A stretch of DNA of 43,923 bases from Flavobacteriaceae bacterium (lineage in GTDB: Bacteria; Bacteroidota; Bacteroidia; Flavobacteriales; Flavobacteriaceae). A program made the position numbers and the translations under genes. Positions 17,277 through 25,096 of the stretch are shown piece by piece. The stretch's first letter is position 1, and every line of letters starts with the position of its first letter. The notes beneath the pieces were generated by a model. The model had not been told where the DNA came from and ran no database searches. It saw only the letters and a program-made list of their open reading frames with translations. The stretch covers positions 1 to 43,923 of the forward strand of contig CANGUZ010000016.1 of NCBI GenBank assembly GCA_947457255.1. Reading direction: 5' to 3'.

Positions 17277-18428
17277 TTAAAGATTATTCTTTCTTTGCAC
17301 TTTCCACCATCTTTCAGGTAATTCCTGATTACAAGCTGACAAGTATTCATCGTAAGAACATGGTAATAACGTATTTCTCTTTAGTTTATTGTTTGAAACC
17401 GAACTAAAAGAAACCTCTAACCACCATCTATCTGTTTTGTTACTTTTATAAAAAATTAATTCTTCATTGTCAAAAGGAATGATGTACTTAAGGTAATTTT
17501 CTTTATCTCCAAAAGGATACTCATTTGACCTGTAATGAAAACCTTCAATAAAATACCAAATAATTTGAGCAATTAAAACTGCCTCTTGTTTTGAATTGTT
17601 GTGATTAAATATCCCAAAGGAAGAGACCTTATCGCTTATTCCTGAATATCTAGATAAAGCACATATTTCTTTTCCAGTAAAACCGTTAGGTGTAAATGTA
17701 ATAAAATTACCTGAATCAGATGATTTTATAGATGTTAAATCTACTACAACGATATCGGCATCTCTTAAGACAGGCTCGGCTATTGAAATATTATTAGAAA
17801 TATCGCCTAATCTGTAGGCGTCGAAAAACAATTTCTCGATTAAATCTATTTCTTCCTGCGAATTATAATAGGTTTGAAAACCAATATTACTATAATTAAA
17901 AAGATTGTTTGGTTCGTTTAAAATAATATTAGTTAAGTAAGATGAGGCTAATACAAATTCATTTTCTTTTCCGAAATCGAATTTACTATCGATAGCAACT
18001 AAATTAACCATTTGTTCTAATTGGTCGTAGGCTCTATACATAGGATAGGTCAAATCCTGAGAACCACCAATAATTATTGGTAAAATTCTGTTTTTAATTA
18101 AAGTTTCTGAAACTTTTTGTAATGCAAAGTAGGTATCTTCTTTTGTGTTTCCAGAATTAATATCTCCTAAATCTGCAATAGATACATCCCAATTACCAGG
18201 AAACAAACCGTACAATTCTTTTCTAATATGAAATAGACTAACGTCACTTGTGGCATTTGCATCTCCCCTATTCTCAATAACACCAATTACAGCAATTTTA
18301 ATTTTATCTAAATCTGGAAAATCCGATTTTGTATGCAAAACTATTTTGCTACCCAAATGCTGGGAAGAAAGTTCATTGACAAAATCTAATATATCACTAT
18401 TTAAAGGGGAAAGAAAATCAAATTCCAT
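17277..18428 (-). CDS. Arginase-fold (ureohydrolase-like) protein lacking metal ligands
   Basis: A 383-residue protein with the arginase/agmatinase/formimidoylglutamase fold; homologues in flavobacteria are often annotated formimidoylglutamase. The N-terminal half gives IAVIGVIENRGDAN, the fold's metal region appears as ILPIIIGGSQDLTYPMYRAY, and VAIDSKFDFG and IVVVDLTSIKSSD follow. In true ureohydrolases these are GGxHD, DAHxD and SxDxDxxDP; here histidine is replaced by Q, DAHxD reads DSKFD, and the last aspartates are missing. It is therefore probably not a manganese hydrolase. It sits 3 bases after topA and upstream of gldK on the same strand. Its function is unknown. Confidence 0.8.
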   Translation of the reverse strand: MEFDFLSPLNSDILDFVNELSSQHLGSKIVLHTKSDFPDLDKIKIAVIGVIENRGDANATSDVSLFHIRKELYGLFPGNWDVSIADLGDINSGNTKEDTYFALQKVSETLIKNRILPIIIGGSQDLTYPMYRAYDQLEQMVNLVAIDSKFDFGKENEFVLASSYLTNIILNEPNNLFNYSNIGFQTYYNSQEEIDLIEKLFFDAYRLGDISNNISIAEPVLRDADIVVVDLTSIKSSDSGNFITFTPNGFTGKEICALSRYSGISDKVSSFGIFNHNNSKQEAVLIAQIIWYFIEGFHYRSNEYPFGDKENYLKYIIPFDNEELIFYKSNKTDRWWLEVSFSSVSNNKLKRNTLLPCSYDEYLSACNQELPERWWKVQRKNNL

Positions 18429-18431
18429 TTT

Positions 18432-20936
18432 TTATTTCTTTTTTGTAGCTTTCTTTTTAGCTACAGGTTTTTTTGCTGCTGTAGCTTTTTTTGCAGGAGA
18501 CTTCTTTTCAATCATTTCTTGAACTTCTGCCAATGTTAATTTTGACGCATCAATGTCTTTACTTAATTCTATTTTAATTTTACCTTTAGTGATTTCTGAC
18601 CTTCCCCATCTTGCTTTTTGAACTAGAATTCCTTCAGCTTCCCAATTGTGAATTACTTTATCAATGTTTTTTTGAAGCTTATCTTCAATTATTGTTTCTA
18701 TATCTTGTTGAGATAAATTATTGAAGTTGTATTTCGTACTTACATTTATAAATATACCATTCCATTTAAGGAAAGGACCAAATCTTCCCGTTCCTTTTTG
18801 AACAGCTTCTCCTTTATATACTGCAATTGGTGCATCGGCTGAAGCTTTTTCATCAATTAAAACTTTGGCTCTTTCTAAATCTACATCTAATGGTTCTTCT
18901 CCTTTTGGCAAGGAAACGAATACTTTTCCAAATCTAATAAATGGTCCAAAACGACCTAAACTTACCTCTACTTCTTCTCCTTTATATATACCTAATGCTT
19001 TTGGAAGTAAAAATAAATTCAGTGCTTCTTCAAGAGTTATATTTCCGATATTTTGTTCTGGTCTTAAACTTGCAAATTTCTTATCTTCATCTTCAGAATC
19101 TCCTATTTGAGCCATTGCCCCAAATTTTCCTAGACGAACTAAAACTGTTTTACCAGACTCAGGGTGTTTTCCTAAAATTCGTTCACCACTTTCTCTATCA
19201 GCATTGGCTTCCACGTCTTTTACGTTGGGATGAAATTTATCGTAGAACTCCTGCATCATTTTTGTCCAATTGATGTTTCCTTCAGCAATCTCATCGAAAT
19301 CTTGTTCTACTTTAGCAGTAAAATTATAATCTAAAATAGCCCCAAAATTCTTTACCAAAAAATCAGTAACAATTGTCCCAATATCCGTTGGGACTAATTT
19401 ACCTTTATCGGAGCCTGTATTTTCTTTTAAAGTTTTATCTGTAACTTTCCCCGACTGCAGAGTCAATTGGGTATAGTTTCTCTCTTGTCCTTCTAAGTTT
19501 CCTTTTTCAACATAATTCCTATTAATAATAGTAGAAATAGTTGGCGCGTAAGTTGAAGGACGACCTATTCCTAATTCTTCTAATTTTTTTACTAAAGAAG
19601 CTTCTGTATATCTAGCCGCAGCACGAGAGTATCTTTCGGTTGCAGTAATGTAATTGTTTTGTAACTTTTCATTTACTTTCATGGCAGGTAGCATTCCTTC
19701 TTGCTCATCTTCATCATCATCATTTCCCTCAAGGTATACTTTTAAGAACCCTTCAAATTTAATTACTTCTCCAGAAGCAGTAAAAATTTCACCATGATTA
19801 TTGGCTACGATTTTAACGTTAGTTCTTTCCAATTCAGCATCACTCATTTGTGAAGCTAAAGTTCTTTTCCAGATTAAATCATACAACCGCGCTTGATCAC
19901 GGTCAATATTTACAGTATGCCTAGACATATCTGTTGGACGAATTGCTTCGTGTGCTTCTTGTGCTCCTTTACTTTTATTTACAAATGTTCGGGGTTTTGA
20001 AAATTCCTTTCCGTACGATTTGATAATTTCTGCTTGAGCTGCATCCATAGCATCTTTCGAAAGATTGACACTGTCTGTTCTCATGTAAGTAATCAATCCC
20101 GCTTCGTATAATCGTTGTGCCAACTGCATTGTAATTCCAACAGGTAAATACAATTTTCGTGCAGCTTCTTGTTGTAATGTTGAAGTTGTAAAAGGACCTG
20201 TTGGTGATTTTTTTGTAGGTTTGGTTTCTAAATCAGAAACTTTATAAGACGAGCCTATATTCTTATTCAAGAAATCTTGAGCTTCTTTTTTGGTGTTAAA
20301 ATTCTTTGGTAATTTAGCTTTAAAAGTTTTCCCTGCTTCGTTTACAAATTCTGCAACTACCGAATAACTTGCTGTAGCTTTAAAATTTTGAATTTCACGT
20401 TCTCTTTCAACTATTAATCGCACAGAAACCGATTGCACTCTTCCAGCAGACAAACCTCCTTTAATTTTTCTCCACAATACTGGTGATAATTCATAGCCCA
20501 CCAATCGATCTAAAACTCTTCGCGCTTGTTGCGCATTGACTAAATTATAATCAATTTCTCGAGGATTATCAATTGCTTTTAAAATAGCAGATTTGGTGAT
20601 TTCGTGAAAAACAATTCTTTTCGTTTTGCTCTTATCTAATTTTAATTCTTCTGATAAATGCCAAGAAATAGCTTCCCCTTCACGATCCTCATCACTTGCT
20701 AGCCAAACCATATTAGCATTTTTAGCTAATCCTTTAAGCTTTGTAACGAGTGCTTTTTTATCAGGCGAAACTTCATATTTGGGTTTGAATCCGTTTTCGA
20801 CATCTACCCCTATTTCTTTGGAAGGCAAGTCTGCAATATGACCATAACTAGATTCAACTTGGTAATCTGATCCAAGAAATTTTTCGATGGTTTTTGCTTT
20901 TGCTGGTGACTCAACTATTACTAAATTCTTTGCCAT
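18432..20936 (-). CDS. topA: DNA topoisomerase I (type IA)
   Basis: Relaxes negative supercoils by single-strand passage. The start used is the ATG of MAKNLVIVESPAKAKTIEKF; seven extra in-frame codons upstream would run into the promoter. The TOPRIM domain has E9 and the DxDxE set in SDEDREGEAI (D82, D84, E86). The catalytic tyrosine is Y284 in GLITYMRTDS. Three TOPRIM_C-type repeats follow (for example VEVSLGRFGPFIRFG and GTGRFGPFLKWNG). The 834-residue protein ends in a lysine/alanine-rich histone-like tail (AAKKPVAKKKATKKK) and shows no four-cysteine zinc fingers. The arginase-fold gene begins 3 bases downstream, so the two are probably co-transcribed. Confidence 0.96.
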   Translation of the reverse strand: MAKNLVIVESPAKAKTIEKFLGSDYQVESSYGHIADLPSKEIGVDVENGFKPKYEVSPDKKALVTKLKGLAKNANMVWLASDEDREGEAISWHLSEELKLDKSKTKRIVFHEITKSAILKAIDNPREIDYNLVNAQQARRVLDRLVGYELSPVLWRKIKGGLSAGRVQSVSVRLIVEREREIQNFKATASYSVVAEFVNEAGKTFKAKLPKNFNTKKEAQDFLNKNIGSSYKVSDLETKPTKKSPTGPFTTSTLQQEAARKLYLPVGITMQLAQRLYEAGLITYMRTDSVNLSKDAMDAAQAEIIKSYGKEFSKPRTFVNKSKGAQEAHEAIRPTDMSRHTVNIDRDQARLYDLIWKRTLASQMSDAELERTNVKIVANNHGEIFTASGEVIKFEGFLKVYLEGNDDDEDEQEGMLPAMKVNEKLQNNYITATERYSRAAARYTEASLVKKLEELGIGRPSTYAPTISTIINRNYVEKGNLEGQERNYTQLTLQSGKVTDKTLKENTGSDKGKLVPTDIGTIVTDFLVKNFGAILDYNFTAKVEQDFDEIAEGNINWTKMMQEFYDKFHPNVKDVEANADRESGERILGKHPESGKTVLVRLGKFGAMAQIGDSEDEDKKFASLRPEQNIGNITLEEALNLFLLPKALGIYKGEEVEVSLGRFGPFIRFGKVFVSLPKGEEPLDVDLERAKVLIDEKASADAPIAVYKGEAVQKGTGRFGPFLKWNGIFINVSTKYNFNNLSQQDIETIIEDKLQKNIDKVIHNWEAEGILVQKARWGRSEITKGKIKIELSKDIDASKLTLAEVQEMIEKKSPAKKATAAKKPVAKKKATKKK

Positions 20937-20954
20937 TGGTTTGTTTTTCTGGAA

Positions 20955-20962
20955 CAAAAGTA
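20955..20962 (-). promoter_or_regulatory. -7 box of topA
   Basis: Minus-strand TACTTTTG is a perfect TAnnTTTG, 18 bases before the topA ATG at 20936, giving a leader of about a dozen bases. It overlaps the end of the longer frame, which supports MAKNLV as the true N-terminus. No -33 TTG was recognised. Confidence 0.5.
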
Positions 20963-21216
20963 GAAGATTTTTTTAAATATCATCAGTTTGAATAAATTTT
21001 TGGTCTTTTTAAATCCAAAAAAAAGTTTTGAAATTTTGGAGACTGATATTTAGTCTTGAATAATGAATAAAGCTATTTGAGCAATCAAGAAAGGATTTCT
21101 ATAACTAAAAACTCAAACAAGTCTTTCGAAATCAACAAGTAACTTAATTTAAAAATAGGACTTAAATAGCATCAACATCGTTTTTCAAAAAAAATTGTTA
21201 AATCAAAACTGACATC

Positions 21217-21248
21217 TTGTCATATTGTTTGAAATTACATTATCTTTG
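21217..21248 (+). promoter_or_regulatory. Promoter of miaB
   Basis: TTG at 21217-21219 and TATCTTTG at 21241-21248 (TAnnTTTG) with 21 bp between them. The miaB ATG at 21266 is 17 bases after the -7 box. Confidence 0.7.
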
Positions 21249-21265
21249 TGTTTTGAAAAAATGTA

Positions 21266-22711
21266 ATGGAAAAAATTATTGACGAAAGCAAACAAGGAGA
21301 AAGTCTTGTATTAGAATATAAACCTGAAAATACTAAAAAACTTTTTATAGAGAGTTATGGTTGTGCCATGAATTTTTCGGATTCAGAAATTGTAGCCTCT
21401 ATTTTGTCTGGAAATGGCTATAACACAACGTCTATTTTAGAAGAAGCCGATTTGGTTTTGGTTAACACTTGCTCAATTCGTGATAAAGCCGAGCAAACGA
21501 TTCGCAAACGTTTAGAAAAATACAATGCCGTAAAACGAGTTAACCCTAAAATGAAAGTAGGTGTATTGGGATGCATGGCTGAGCGATTAAAAGACAAATT
21601 TCTTGAAGAAGAAAAAATTGTAGATTTAGTTGTAGGCCCTGATGCCTATAAAGATTTACCGAATTTATTAAACGAAGTTGAAGAAGGCAGAGACGCAATA
21701 AATGTAATTTTGAGTAAAGAAGAAACCTATGGCGATATTTCGCCTGTGCGCTTAATGAGCAACGGAATTACAGCACTTGTCTCTATCACTAGGGGTTGTG
21801 ATAATATGTGTACGTTTTGCGTAGTCCCTTTTACTCGTGGAAGAGAACGAAGCCGTGATCCTCAAAGTATTATGGAAGAAATTCGGGATTTATGGAACAA
21901 AGGATTTAAAGAAATTACACTTTTAGGTCAGAATGTAGACAGCTACCTTTGGTACGGCGGGGGACTGAAGAAAGATTTTGAAAACGCATCCGAAATACAG
22001 AAAGCAACTGCTATCGATTTTGACCAATTACTAGAAATGGCTGCTATCGGTTTTCCTAAAATGCGTATTCGATTTTCGACTTCCAATCCACAGGATATGC
22101 ACGAAAGTGTATTACATGTGATTGCGAAATACAATAACATTTGCAAACATATTCACTTGCCAGTTCAGTCGGGAAGTAATCGAATTCTTAAAGAAATGAA
22201 TCGTTTGCATACTCGCGAAGAATACATGACTTTGATTGATAAAATAAGAGCTATTATTCCAAACGCTTCAATTAGTCAAGATATGATAGCCGGTTTCCCC
22301 ACCGAAACCGAAGAGGATCATCAAGACACTTTAAGTTTAATGAATTATGTAAAATATAATTTCGGTTACATGTATTCCTATTCAGAACGGCCAGGCACTT
22401 TAGCAGGTCGTAAAATGAAGGACGATGTTCTTGAAGAAACGAAAGCTAGAAGATTACAAGAAATAGTTGATTTACAACAAAAGCATGCTTGGTTTCGCTC
22501 TGAAGAATTTATAGGACAAACCGTAGAAGTTTTGGTCGAAAAAGTTTCAAAAAAATCAGTAGAAGAATTTTCAGGAAGAAATTCGCAAAGTATTACAGTA
22601 GTTTTTCCAAAAGAGAATTATAAAATTGGTGATTTCGTCAATGTTAAAATTAGTAGTTGCACTAGTGGTACTTTGAAAGGAAAAGCAGTTGATTATTCTG
22701 ATATGAATTAG
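21266..22711 (+). CDS. miaB: tRNA-2-methylthio-N6-dimethylallyladenosine synthase MiaB
   Basis: Radical-SAM methylthiotransferase that adds the 2-methylthio group to i6A37 of tRNAs reading codons that begin with U. The 481-residue protein has the N-terminal UPF0004 domain (YGCAMNFSDSE, then LVNTCSIRDKAEQTIRKRL and GVLGCMAERL) with three cysteines for the auxiliary 4Fe-4S cluster. The radical-SAM motif CDNMCTFCVVP (CxxxCxxC) is near residues 178-188, and LLGQNVDSYLW and the HIHLPVQSGSNRIL segment are typical. The C-terminal TRAM domain starts about 410. The first cysteine motif reads GCAMN rather than the common GCQMN. An inverted-repeat nuclease cassette begins 6 bases after its stop. Confidence 0.96.
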   Translation: MEKIIDESKQGESLVLEYKPENTKKLFIESYGCAMNFSDSEIVASILSGNGYNTTSILEEADLVLVNTCSIRDKAEQTIRKRLEKYNAVKRVNPKMKVGVLGCMAERLKDKFLEEEKIVDLVVGPDAYKDLPNLLNEVEEGRDAINVILSKEETYGDISPVRLMSNGITALVSITRGCDNMCTFCVVPFTRGRERSRDPQSIMEEIRDLWNKGFKEITLLGQNVDSYLWYGGGLKKDFENASEIQKATAIDFDQLLEMAAIGFPKMRIRFSTSNPQDMHESVLHVIAKYNNICKHIHLPVQSGSNRILKEMNRLHTREEYMTLIDKIRAIIPNASISQDMIAGFPTETEEDHQDTLSLMNYVKYNFGYMYSYSERPGTLAGRKMKDDVLEETKARRLQEIVDLQQKHAWFRSEEFIGQTVEVLVEKVSKKSVEEFSGRNSQSITVVFPKENYKIGDFVNVKISSCTSGTLKGKAVDYSDMN

Positions 22712-22716
22712 TTTTA

Positions 22717-22748
22717 GCCACAGATTAAAAAGATTTTCACAGATTTTT
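22717..22748 (+). repeat. Left 32-bp inverted repeat of the GxxExxY cassette
   Basis: Begins GCCACAGATTAAAAAG and ends TTTTCACAGATTTTT. It is the exact reverse complement of 23179-23210. It contains two direct copies of CACAGATT about 19 bp apart. It begins 6 bases after the miaB stop. Confidence 0.95.
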
Positions 22749-22768
22749 GAAATCCTTTAAACGTTATG

Positions 22769-22778
22769 AATCTGTAGC
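22769..22778 (+). repeat. Diverged third copy of the repeat arm
   Basis: AATCTGTAGC differs at one base from AATCTGTGGC, the outer end of the right repeat, and could pair with GCCACAGATT at 22717-22726. This gives a possible hairpin in the leader of the GxxExxY gene. Confidence 0.5.
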
Positions 22779-22798
22779 AAATAAAAAAAGAGAAAATA

Positions 22799-23170
22799 AT
22801 GGAAGGTTACAGAGAAGAAGAAACTTATAAAATTATTGGCATTTGCATGGAAGTTCATCGTAATCTTGGTCCAGGTTTGTTAGAAGTAATATATAAAGAC
22901 GCTTTAGAAATTGAATTTAAAGAAAATAACATTCCATTTGAAAGAGAAAAAGAATTTTCGATTGAGTATAAGGGGAAAATATTACCTCATAAATTTTATG
23001 CCGATTTCATAGCGAATGAAGATATAATACTGGAAGTTAAAGCTGTTAAAGAATTTTTTAACGAACACATTGCTCAAGTTTTAAACTACTTAAAACTTGC
23101 CAATTCAGAAATCGGATTGTTAGTTAATTTTCAAACAAAATCACTTCATTACAAAAGATATGCATTATAA
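22799..23170 (+). CDS. GxxExxY family protein (PD-(D/E)XK nuclease-like)
   Basis: A 123-residue protein of the GxxExxY family, named for the motif seen here as GLLEVIY (within NLGPGLLEVIYKDALEIEF, near residue 30). A nuclease-like core follows: FYADFIANEDIILEVKAVKE gives the D...ExK arrangement of PD-(D/E)XK enzymes, then HIAQVLNYLKL and the closing strand GLLVNFQTK. The predicted role is as a small nuclease; no member has a settled function known to me. It has no signal peptide. It is enclosed by perfect 32-bp inverted repeats, and its base usage resembles its neighbours. Translation from the ATG at 22799 is likely. Confidence 0.88.
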   Translation: MEGYREEETYKIIGICMEVHRNLGPGLLEVIYKDALEIEFKENNIPFEREKEFSIEYKGKILPHKFYADFIANEDIILEVKAVKEFFNEHIAQVLNYLKLANSEIGLLVNFQTKSLHYKRYAL

Positions 23171-23178
23171 TAAAGATT

Positions 23179-23210
23179 AAAAATCTGTGAAAATCTTTTT
23201 AATCTGTGGC
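23179..23210 (-). repeat. Right 32-bp inverted repeat of the GxxExxY cassette
   Basis: Exact reverse complement of 22717-22748 over all 32 bases. It lies 9 bases after the GxxExxY stop, and 11 bases before the ATG of the sigma-54 activator, so it is in that gene's leader. In RNA form the two arms could pair across the whole nuclease gene. Confidence 0.95.
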
Positions 23211-23221
23211 AAAAAATAATT

Positions 23222-24478
23222 ATGGAAACTGTACAATCAATAAAACAACGATTTGAAATTATTGGGAATGACCCAAAACTCAATCGTGCAATAGAGAAAG
23301 CCATTCAGGTTGCTCCTACAGACATTTCGGTATTAGTTGCAGGAGAAAGTGGCGTAGGAAAAGAGAATATTCCTAAAATTATTCATGCGCTTTCTCATCG
23401 TAAACATGGGAAATACATTGCAGTAAACTGTGGTGCCATTCCGGAAGGAACTATTGATAGTGAACTTTTTGGACATGAAAAAGGCGCATTTACAGGAGCT
23501 ACAAATACTCGTGAAGGCTATTTTGAAGTTGCTAATGGCGGAACTATTTTCCTTGATGAAGTAGGTGAATTGCCTTTGACTACTCAAGTTCGTTTGCTTA
23601 GAATTCTAGAAAACGGTGAGTTTCTGAAAGTAGGATCATCACAAGTACAAAAAACAAATGTCCGCATCGTGGCGGCGACTAATGTAAATTTGTTTACAGC
23701 AATAGAGAAAGGTAAATTTAGAGAAGATTTGTATTATCGATTGAGCACCGTTGATATTACTTTACCGCCCTTGCGGGAGCGAAAAGAAGATATTCATTTG
23801 CTTTTTAGAAAATTTGCTGCCGATTTTGCCCATAAATACAAGATGCCACCTTTAAAATTAGATGATAACGCTATTAATGTCTTGCAAAAATTTCGTTGGA
23901 GTGGAAACATTCGTCAATTACGAAACGTCGCCGAGCAAATTTCAGTTTTAGAAACCAATAGAGACATTTCTGGTGCAACCTTACAATCTTATTTGCCCGC
24001 AGAAGGAAGTAATTTGCCTTCTGTAATTAAAGATAAAAAAGCCGAAAGTGATTTCAGTACCGAAAGAGATATTTTGTACAAAGTGCTTTTTGATATGAAA
24101 AGCGATTTAAACGACCTGAAAAAACTGACTTTAGAGTTAATGAAAAACGGCGCTGCCAAAGCTCAGGAAATCAATCCAAATTTAATTCAAAAAATTTATG
24201 GTTCTAAAGAAAATGAAAGTGAAATTTCATTCGAAGAAGAGCCAAGAACTCCAGTTTTCACAAATCAAAACTCAGATGATGACTTTGAAGAAAACGATGA
24301 CAATTATTTGTTTGCCGAAACGATAGAAGAAGAAGAAGTCTTGCGCTTAGAGCAAAAAGAAATTGAAATGATTAAAAAATCATTAGAAAAAAATAAAGGA
24401 AAACGGAAAGCCGCAGCCGATGAACTCGGCATTTCTGAAAGAACATTGTACCGGAAAATAAAACAGTTTGATTTGTAA
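23222..24478 (+). CDS. Sigma-54-interacting AAA+ transcriptional activator, no receiver domain
   Basis: Enhancer-binding-type activator of 418 residues. The AAA+ domain starts almost at the N-terminus: Walker A GESGVGKE (about 41-48), the sigma-54 contact loop GAFTGAT (about 88-94), Walker [13 protein letters not shown], and the arginine-finger segment ending [13 protein letters not shown]-terminal Fis-type helix-turn-helix ends the protein ([20 protein letters not shown]). No response-regulator receiver or PAS domain precedes it, so control must come from elsewhere. The middle (about 285-370) is acidic and low in complexity. Homologues often lie beside miaB and lptE in flavobacteria; target genes are unknown. 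Confidence 0.93.
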   Translation: METVQSIKQRFEIIGNDPKLNRAIEKAIQVAPTDISVLVAGESGVGKENIPKIIHALSHRKHGKYIAVNCGAIPEGTIDSELFGHEKGAFTGATNTREGYFEVANGGTIFLDEVGELPLTTQVRLLRILENGEFLKVGSSQVQKTNVRIVAATNVNLFTAIEKGKFREDLYYRLSTVDITLPPLRERKEDIHLLFRKFAADFAHKYKMPPLKLDDNAINVLQKFRWSGNIRQLRNVAEQISVLETNRDISGATLQSYLPAEGSNLPSVIKDKKAESDFSTERDILYKVLFDMKSDLNDLKKLTLELMKNGAAKAQEINPNLIQKIYGSKENESEISFEEEPRTPVFTNQNSDDDFEENDDNYLFAETIEEEEVLRLEQKEIEMIKKSLEKNKGKRKAAADELGISERTLYRKIKQFDL

Positions 24479-24480
24479 GT

Positions 24481-24508
24481 AAATTGATAATTAAAAATTG
24501 ATAATTAA
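24481..24508 (+). repeat. 14-bp tandem repeat, two copies
   Basis: AAATTGATAATTAA occurs twice in perfect tandem between the activator gene and lptE. The second copy contains the -33 TTG of the lptE promoter. Confidence 0.8.
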
Positions 24509-24529
24509 CCATTGTAAAGAATATCTTTG
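24498..24529 (+). promoter_or_regulatory. Promoter of lptE
   Basis: TTG at 24498-24500 and TATCTTTG at 24522-24529 (TAnnTTTG), 21 bp apart. The ATG of lptE follows at 24547. lptE can therefore be transcribed independently of the activator. Confidence 0.7.
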
Positions 24530-24546
24530 TCTTTTTATTTTAGAAA

Positions 24547-25050
24547 ATGAATTACATTAAATCTATACTCTTTTTACTCATCGCTTTTAGCATTAACAGT
24601 TGCTCGGTTTACAATTTTACAGGAACAGGAAAAATTGATGCTAAAACTTTTCAAGTGAATTATTTTCGGAATAATGCACCTTTGATTGAGCCCGGAATAG
24701 AACGAACATTTACGCTAGAATTGCAGGATTTAATTCAAAATCAAACCAATTTAAATTTAGTAAATTCTGGTGGCGATTTAACGTACGAGGGCGAAATTAT
24801 TGATTATAGAGTTAGCCCAACAACTGCAACTGCTGATCAAAGAGCCGCGCAAAGCACTTTAACCATTACAATAAAAGTTCAGTTTACCAATAAAAACAAA
24901 GAAGCAGATAATTTTGAGAAAACGTTTTCTTTTTTTCATAATTATTCAGGAACGGACCAATTAGTGGGTGCAAAGCTAGCTGCGGCATTGGATGAAATTT
25001 TCGAAAGAATAACGCAAGATATTTTTAATGAATCACTTGCAAAATGGTAA
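24547..25050 (+). CDS. lptE: LPS assembly lipoprotein LptE
   Basis: Outer membrane lipoprotein that plugs the LptD barrel in lipopolysaccharide export. The 167-residue precursor has a lipoprotein signal MNYIKSILFLLIAFSINSC with the lipidated cysteine at 19, then SVYNFTGTGKIDAKTF, the Bacteroidetes LptE opening. The body alternates helices and strands (RTFTLELQDLIQNQTNLNLV, then LTYEGEIIDYRVSPTT), and the C-terminal helix contains LAAALDEIFERITQDIFN. The length fits. It follows the AAA+ activator and precedes a TPR-like protein and secG. Sequence identity to proteobacterial LptE is low; the call rests on fold-level pattern and context. Confidence 0.88.
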   Translation: MNYIKSILFLLIAFSINSCSVYNFTGTGKIDAKTFQVNYFRNNAPLIEPGIERTFTLELQDLIQNQTNLNLVNSGGDLTYEGEIIDYRVSPTTATADQRAAQSTLTITIKVQFTNKNKEADNFEKTFSFFHNYSGTDQLVGAKLAAALDEIFERITQDIFNESLAKW

Positions 25051-25063
25051 TTTTTAGAGTTAA

Positions 25064-25096
25064 TTTGTTCATCTGTAAAAACAAAAACTAATTTTG
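25064..25096 (+). promoter_or_regulatory. Promoter-like element overlapping a TTG start
   Basis: TTTG at 25064-25067 and TAATTTTG at 25089-25096, 21 bp apart, fit the flavobacterial promoter. The final TTG is also the proposed start codon of the next gene. Either the gene starts further on or its mRNA has essentially no leader. Confidence 0.45.

Larger units (their letters stand above)
20937..21265. other. Divergent intergenic region between topA and miaB
   Basis: About 330 bases holding the topA promoter at the left end and the miaB promoter at the right end. The middle (20970-21210) is AT-rich with no credible gene, RNA or strong hairpin; only a 5-bp AGACT / AGTCT inverted repeat near 21040-21056 was seen. 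Confidence 0.5.
22717..23210 (+). mobile_element. Candidate mini mobile cassette: nuclease-like gene between perfect inverted repeats
   Basis: A 494-bp unit made of two perfect 32-bp inverted repeats enclosing one small gene of the GxxExxY (PD-(D/E)XK-like) family. It stands between miaB and a sigma-54-type activator, adding nothing obvious to those genes. No transposase, and no target-site duplication longer than a few bases, was seen at the outer borders (TTTTA before, AAAAAATAA after). Whether it moves is inference; it could also be a fixed gene flanked by hairpin-forming repeats. Confidence 0.5.

Noticed and set aside
22717..23210. CRISPR array or classical insertion sequence
   Set aside because: There are only two inverted arms, with no spacer series, no transposase and no clear target duplication.
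23333..23587. An 84-codon minus-strand frame within the sigma-54 activator
   Set aside because: It lies within the conserved AAA+ domain of the activator; a shadow frame.
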